Origin: Chloroflexia bacterium
Lineage (GTDB): Bacteria > Chloroflexota > Chloroflexia > DTKN01
Assembly (NCBI GenBank): GCA_016928715.1
Contig: JAFGKG010000152.1
Span: 1-49,032, forward strand
DNA: 49,032 nt
Direction of reading: 5' to 3'
The translations under genes and the position numbers were made by a program. The stretch's first letter is position 1, and every line of letters begins with the position of its first letter. The notes under the pieces were generated by a model. The model was not told the DNA's origin, searched no databases, and saw only the letters and a program-made list of their open reading frames with translations. Below, piece after piece: positions 46,349-49,032 of this stretch.

Positions 46349-48946
46349 TCACCACTCCAGCAGTGGCAGATAGACCACCCACCGCGGCGCCGCCTGCAGG
46401 CAGCGCCGCAGCACGGTCTGCCCGCAGCGGTTCTGGACGGCCAGGGAGACCGTGTAGGCGCCGGCCAGGGTGTAGCTGTGGGTGATCTCGGTCCCTGGGC
46501 CCGGTGCCGGCGGGATGGTCCCGTCGCCGAAATGCCAACTGTAGGTGAGGGGGGCGGTACCGCTGGCCCGGGCCGTAAAGCGGATCGTTTGGCCGGCCGT
46601 CGGCGTCAGTGGCTGCCAGGCCAGGCTGAGGCCATAGACCGGCACGCAGGGCGGGGTGCAGTCCAGCGCCAGCGGCAGGCTGTCGCTGTCCTGGGCGTCG
46701 CCGGCGCAGTTCCAGGCCTCCAGGGTAGCGGTATAGCTTCCAGATTCGGTGTAGGTGTGGGTGGGCGCGGCCGCGGTCGAGGTCAGGCCGTCGCCAAAGT
46801 GCCAGAGCTGCTCAAAGGGCGGGTCGCCGGCCAGTTCGCCGGAGAACGAGACCTGGCAGCCGCTGATGGCCGCGCTGAGGCGGAGAATGTCTACCGCCAG
46901 GCACTGGCTGAACACGGTCATGGTCACGGGGATGTGCAGTTCGGGGTCGCCGTTGGCCGCCAGGGTGGCGAAATAGTCGCCGGGCTGGCCCACGCCGGCC
47001 GCCGGGGTGGCCGTAAAACGGATCGTCACCTCCAGGCTGCTGTTGGCCGGCAGGGTGGCCGAGAGCGGGTCCGGTTCCAGCCAGGGCACTTGCCCGCCGG
47101 CCGAGAGGGTGGGGGAGGTCCAGCCGCCGGGGATCTCGTAAAAGGCCAGCTCGTAGGGATGCGCCTGGCGATTGTCGATGCTCAGGGTGCTGCTCAAGCG
47201 GCCCTGCCAGGGCACATAGATCTGCAGCGAGCGTGGATTGGCCGCCACGGCGCTCAGCAGCTCGAAATCCTGGAGGGTGACGCTGTGGCTCAGTACTTTG
47301 ACGCCGCTGACCGTGACGGGGACATAGCCAGCGGCGGAGGCCGTGACGGTATAGACGCCGGGCTGCAGGGTGAGGCTGTAATGGCCGCCGGCATCGCTGG
47401 CGGCTTGGTAGCCCGTTCCATCCTGGTGGGTGAGGGTCAGGGCGGCGCTGGCGATGGGCGCACCGCTCTCGACGTCGCTCACCGTGCCCCGCAGGGCGCT
47501 CGGGGGCAGCACGGACTCGACGGCGCCGAGGGCGTTGATAAAGCCCCAGCCATAGACGTTGTTGGGCGGATTAGGGGCGCCGCACTGACCGTCCAGGCGG
47601 GGTTCGGCCGTGCTGGTGATGATGGACTCTAGGGCGTCGGGGTTGCCGGCCAGGGCCGGGTCGGCGGAGATGAGCAGGGCCACCAAGCCGGCCACGTGGG
47701 GTGCGGCCATGGAGGTTCCGCTTGACGAAGCATAGCCGCCGCCGGGCACGGAGGAGCGCACGGAGATACCGGGGGCCGTGACGTCGGGCTTGACGTAGGT
47801 AGCGCTGCCATAGGGGACCGGGCCGCGGCTGGAGAGGTTGGCGATAGTGTCACTGGAACCGGTCGCCCCCACGGTAAAGGACTGCCGATAGATGGCCGGC
47901 GGGTCCTGCACGGAACTGCAAGCCGAGCCATAGTTGCCGGCCGAGACGACCACCTCGATACCGGCCGCGCGCAGGTTGTCGACGGCGATTTCCAGGGTAT
48001 TGGTGATGCAGCCCTCGCTGGGGGGGCAGCCCCAGGAGTTGTTGATGACGTGGGGGGCCTTGTCCGGGTCGGCCGAGGCCGGGTCATTCCAGGCGTAGGG
48101 GGCCAAAAAGAACTCGAAGCATTCGATATAGCGGGTGGGATTGCCATAGCCGGAGGCATCCATGTTCTTGCAGCCGATCCACTGCGCGCCCGGGGCCATG
48201 CCGATCTGGTTGCCGGCGCCGTCGTCGCCGACGATGGTCCCCAGGGTGTGGGTGCCGTGGCCATAGTCATCGTAGGGGGTCTGCTGGTTCGAGACGGCGT
48301 CGTGCCAGTTAAAGTCGTGCCGGCCGTAGCCGGGATATGGGGGGCGGTACTGCTCGATCAGGGCGGGGTGGTCCCAGTCGATGCCGGTGTCGTTGCCGGC
48401 CACCACGGCCCCCTGCCCGGTGTAGCCCAGCTCCCAGACCTCGGGGGCGTGCACGTGGGAGAGGTTCCACTCGATGCCCTCCGGGAGATTCCACGGTTCC
48501 ATTTGGGAGGTGGGCAGTCCATGGACCAGGGGGTTGGGCAGGACACGCTGCACCTCCGGCCGGCGGGCCAGTTCCAGCAGCAGATCCCGGCCGGCGTCCT
48601 GTACCCAGATCAGGTTGACGATATAGTAGGAACGGTAGGACACCCCGCGAGACTGTAGGTAGGCCCGCAGATCCGCCTGGCTGTGCCCGGCGACGTCCTG
48701 TAGGCGCTGGTACACATAGCGGCCTCGTTCCAGTTTGCCCTCCAGGCGATAGGCCGCCCGCAGGTCGGCCTGTTCACGCAGCAGGAGCAGAAAATCGACC
48801 TTGGCCCCCCGGCCGAGGGCCTCCCGCACCCGCGGATGCACCTTTTCCCAGGGGTCCGGGGCGAATTGGGCGCTGACGACGGCGTTCAGGCCGCCGCCGA
48901 GCAGGAACAACAAGGCCAACAGGGTAAAGCATTTGCGCCAGGGCAC
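46349..48946 (-). CDS. Secreted S8 subtilisin-like protease with PKD domains
   Basis: This 865-residue secreted serine protease has a signal peptide (1-26, hydrophobic FTLLALLFLLGGGLNAVVSA) and an I9-like propeptide (about 35-140). The S8 domain has catalytic Asp186 (AGNDTGIDWDH), His230 (YGHGTHTLGT) and Ser412 (GTSMAAPHVAG). Next come a carboxypeptidase-regulatory-like beta domain (about 480-560), a beta-rich middle and two PKD domains (LWHFGDGLTSTAAAPTHTYT; HFGDGTIPPAPGPG). The chain ends in WVVYLPLLEW. Such YLPL-ending tails recur on Chloroflexota secreted proteins (recalled), which hints at a surface-sorting signal. The start is GTG at 48946 with GGAGGTG upstream. It probably degrades external protein for nutrition. 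Confidence 0.93.
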   Translation of the reverse strand: MPWRKCFTLLALLFLLGGGLNAVVSAQFAPDPWEKVHPRVREALGRGAKVDFLLLLREQADLRAAYRLEGKLERGRYVYQRLQDVAGHSQADLRAYLQSRGVSYRSYYIVNLIWVQDAGRDLLLELARRPEVQRVLPNPLVHGLPTSQMEPWNLPEGIEWNLSHVHAPEVWELGYTGQGAVVAGNDTGIDWDHPALIEQYRPPYPGYGRHDFNWHDAVSNQQTPYDDYGHGTHTLGTIVGDDGAGNQIGMAPGAQWIGCKNMDASGYGNPTRYIECFEFFLAPYAWNDPASADPDKAPHVINNSWGCPPSEGCITNTLEIAVDNLRAAGIEVVVSAGNYGSACSSVQDPPAIYRQSFTVGATGSSDTIANLSSRGPVPYGSATYVKPDVTAPGISVRSSVPGGGYASSSGTSMAAPHVAGLVALLISADPALAGNPDALESIITSTAEPRLDGQCGAPNPPNNVYGWGFINALGAVESVLPPSALRGTVSDVESGAPIASAALTLTHQDGTGYQAASDAGGHYSLTLQPGVYTVTASAAGYVPVTVSGVKVLSHSVTLQDFELLSAVAANPRSLQIYVPWQGRLSSTLSIDNRQAHPYELAFYEIPGGWTSPTLSAGGQVPWLEPDPLSATLPANSSLEVTIRFTATPAAGVGQPGDYFATLAANGDPELHIPVTMTVFSQCLAVDILRLSAAISGCQVSFSGELAGDPPFEQLWHFGDGLTSTAAAPTHTYTESGSYTATLEAWNCAGDAQDSDSLPLALDCTPPCVPVYGLSLAWQPLTPTAGQTIRFTARASGTAPLTYSWHFGDGTIPPAPGPGTEITHSYTLAGAYTVSLAVQNRCGQTVLRRCLQAAPRWVVYLPLLEW

Positions 48947-48994
48947 GAAACACCTCCATATAGATATGCTCGAAGCAGGAGAGATCGTCGCCCC

Positions 48995-49023
48995 ACTATA
49001 CCACGAAATAGGGGGCGGTGCAA
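48995..49023 (-). promoter_or_regulatory. Promoter of the subtilase gene
   Basis: On the minus strand: TTGCAC (49023-49018), 17 bases ending in GG, TATAGT (49000-48995). It overlaps a GC-rich hairpin (GGGGCGG...CCGCCCC) at the window's right end. Confidence 0.7.
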
Positions 49024-49032
49024 TGCCGCCCC

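Overview
The window is high-GC bacterial chromosome carrying about 43 protein genes and one tRNA gene. It looks like Chloroflexota of the Anaerolineae/Caldilineae kind, judged from sequence character only. The clues are zinc-ribbon/cyclase/AAA/TPR signalling proteins, secreted proteases ending in a YLPL-type tail, many palindromic intergenic repeats, an archaeal-like ValS behind a T-box, and a selC gene. Nearly every promoter I could find is a -35/-10 pair with a 17-bp spacer and usually a GG or AG just before the -10. No phage, transposase, CRISPR array or rRNA was seen.

Layout. At 1-3045 (minus, cut by the left edge) is a giant fusion of two peptide-type ABC permeases with an M28-peptidase-like domain. 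At 3326-5835 is a MATE transporter coupled to an ArsR regulator whose promoter and palindromic operator are visible. At 6161-15907 (minus) lie a small lipoprotein, a four-domain parvulin chaperone, the rpsF-ssb-rpsR operon, an ABC1/UbiB kinase, an SPFH protein with two SHOCT tails, a coiled-coil protein, a TPR protein and a zinc-ribbon membrane protein. tRNA-Sec is at 16009-16102. A cyclase/AAA/TPR regulator broken by a frameshift occupies 16293-19812. The ftsH, phosphohexomutase and glmM genes follow at 20111-24854. Then come an M20 peptidase, a methyltransferase remnant, an NAD-dependent epimerase and a DUF4345 membrane protein.

The most interesting block is 28290-34404 (minus). It is one run of ten genes behind a near-perfect sigma70 promoter: PadR regulator, DUF364 protein (frameshifted), Mrp-type ATPase, a NifX-like protein, two MinD-like ATPases each carrying a two-cluster ferredoxin insert, a second NifX-like protein, a 2x[4Fe-4S] ferredoxin and two small zinc-ribbon proteins. 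The content matches the ORP (orange protein) gene set of Desulfovibrio, where a NifX-family protein holds a Mo/Cu-sulfide cluster and works with MinD-type ATPases. PadR control, DUF364, zinc ribbons and a Mrp lacking the usual CxxC make this a distinct version.

Divergent from that block, a T-box with a readable GUC specifier controls valS. After it come an ARMT1/DUF89 phosphatase, fructose-1,6-bisphosphatase (glpX) with a transaldolase-like protein carrying a cysteine insert, and a minus-strand run of a GT4 glycosyltransferase, TtcA-type tRNA thiolase, GH13 and GH57 alpha-glucan enzymes. The window ends in a secreted subtilase with PKD domains. Two probable single-base frameshifts (near 18030 and 33957) should be checked against reads, because they could be assembly errors.
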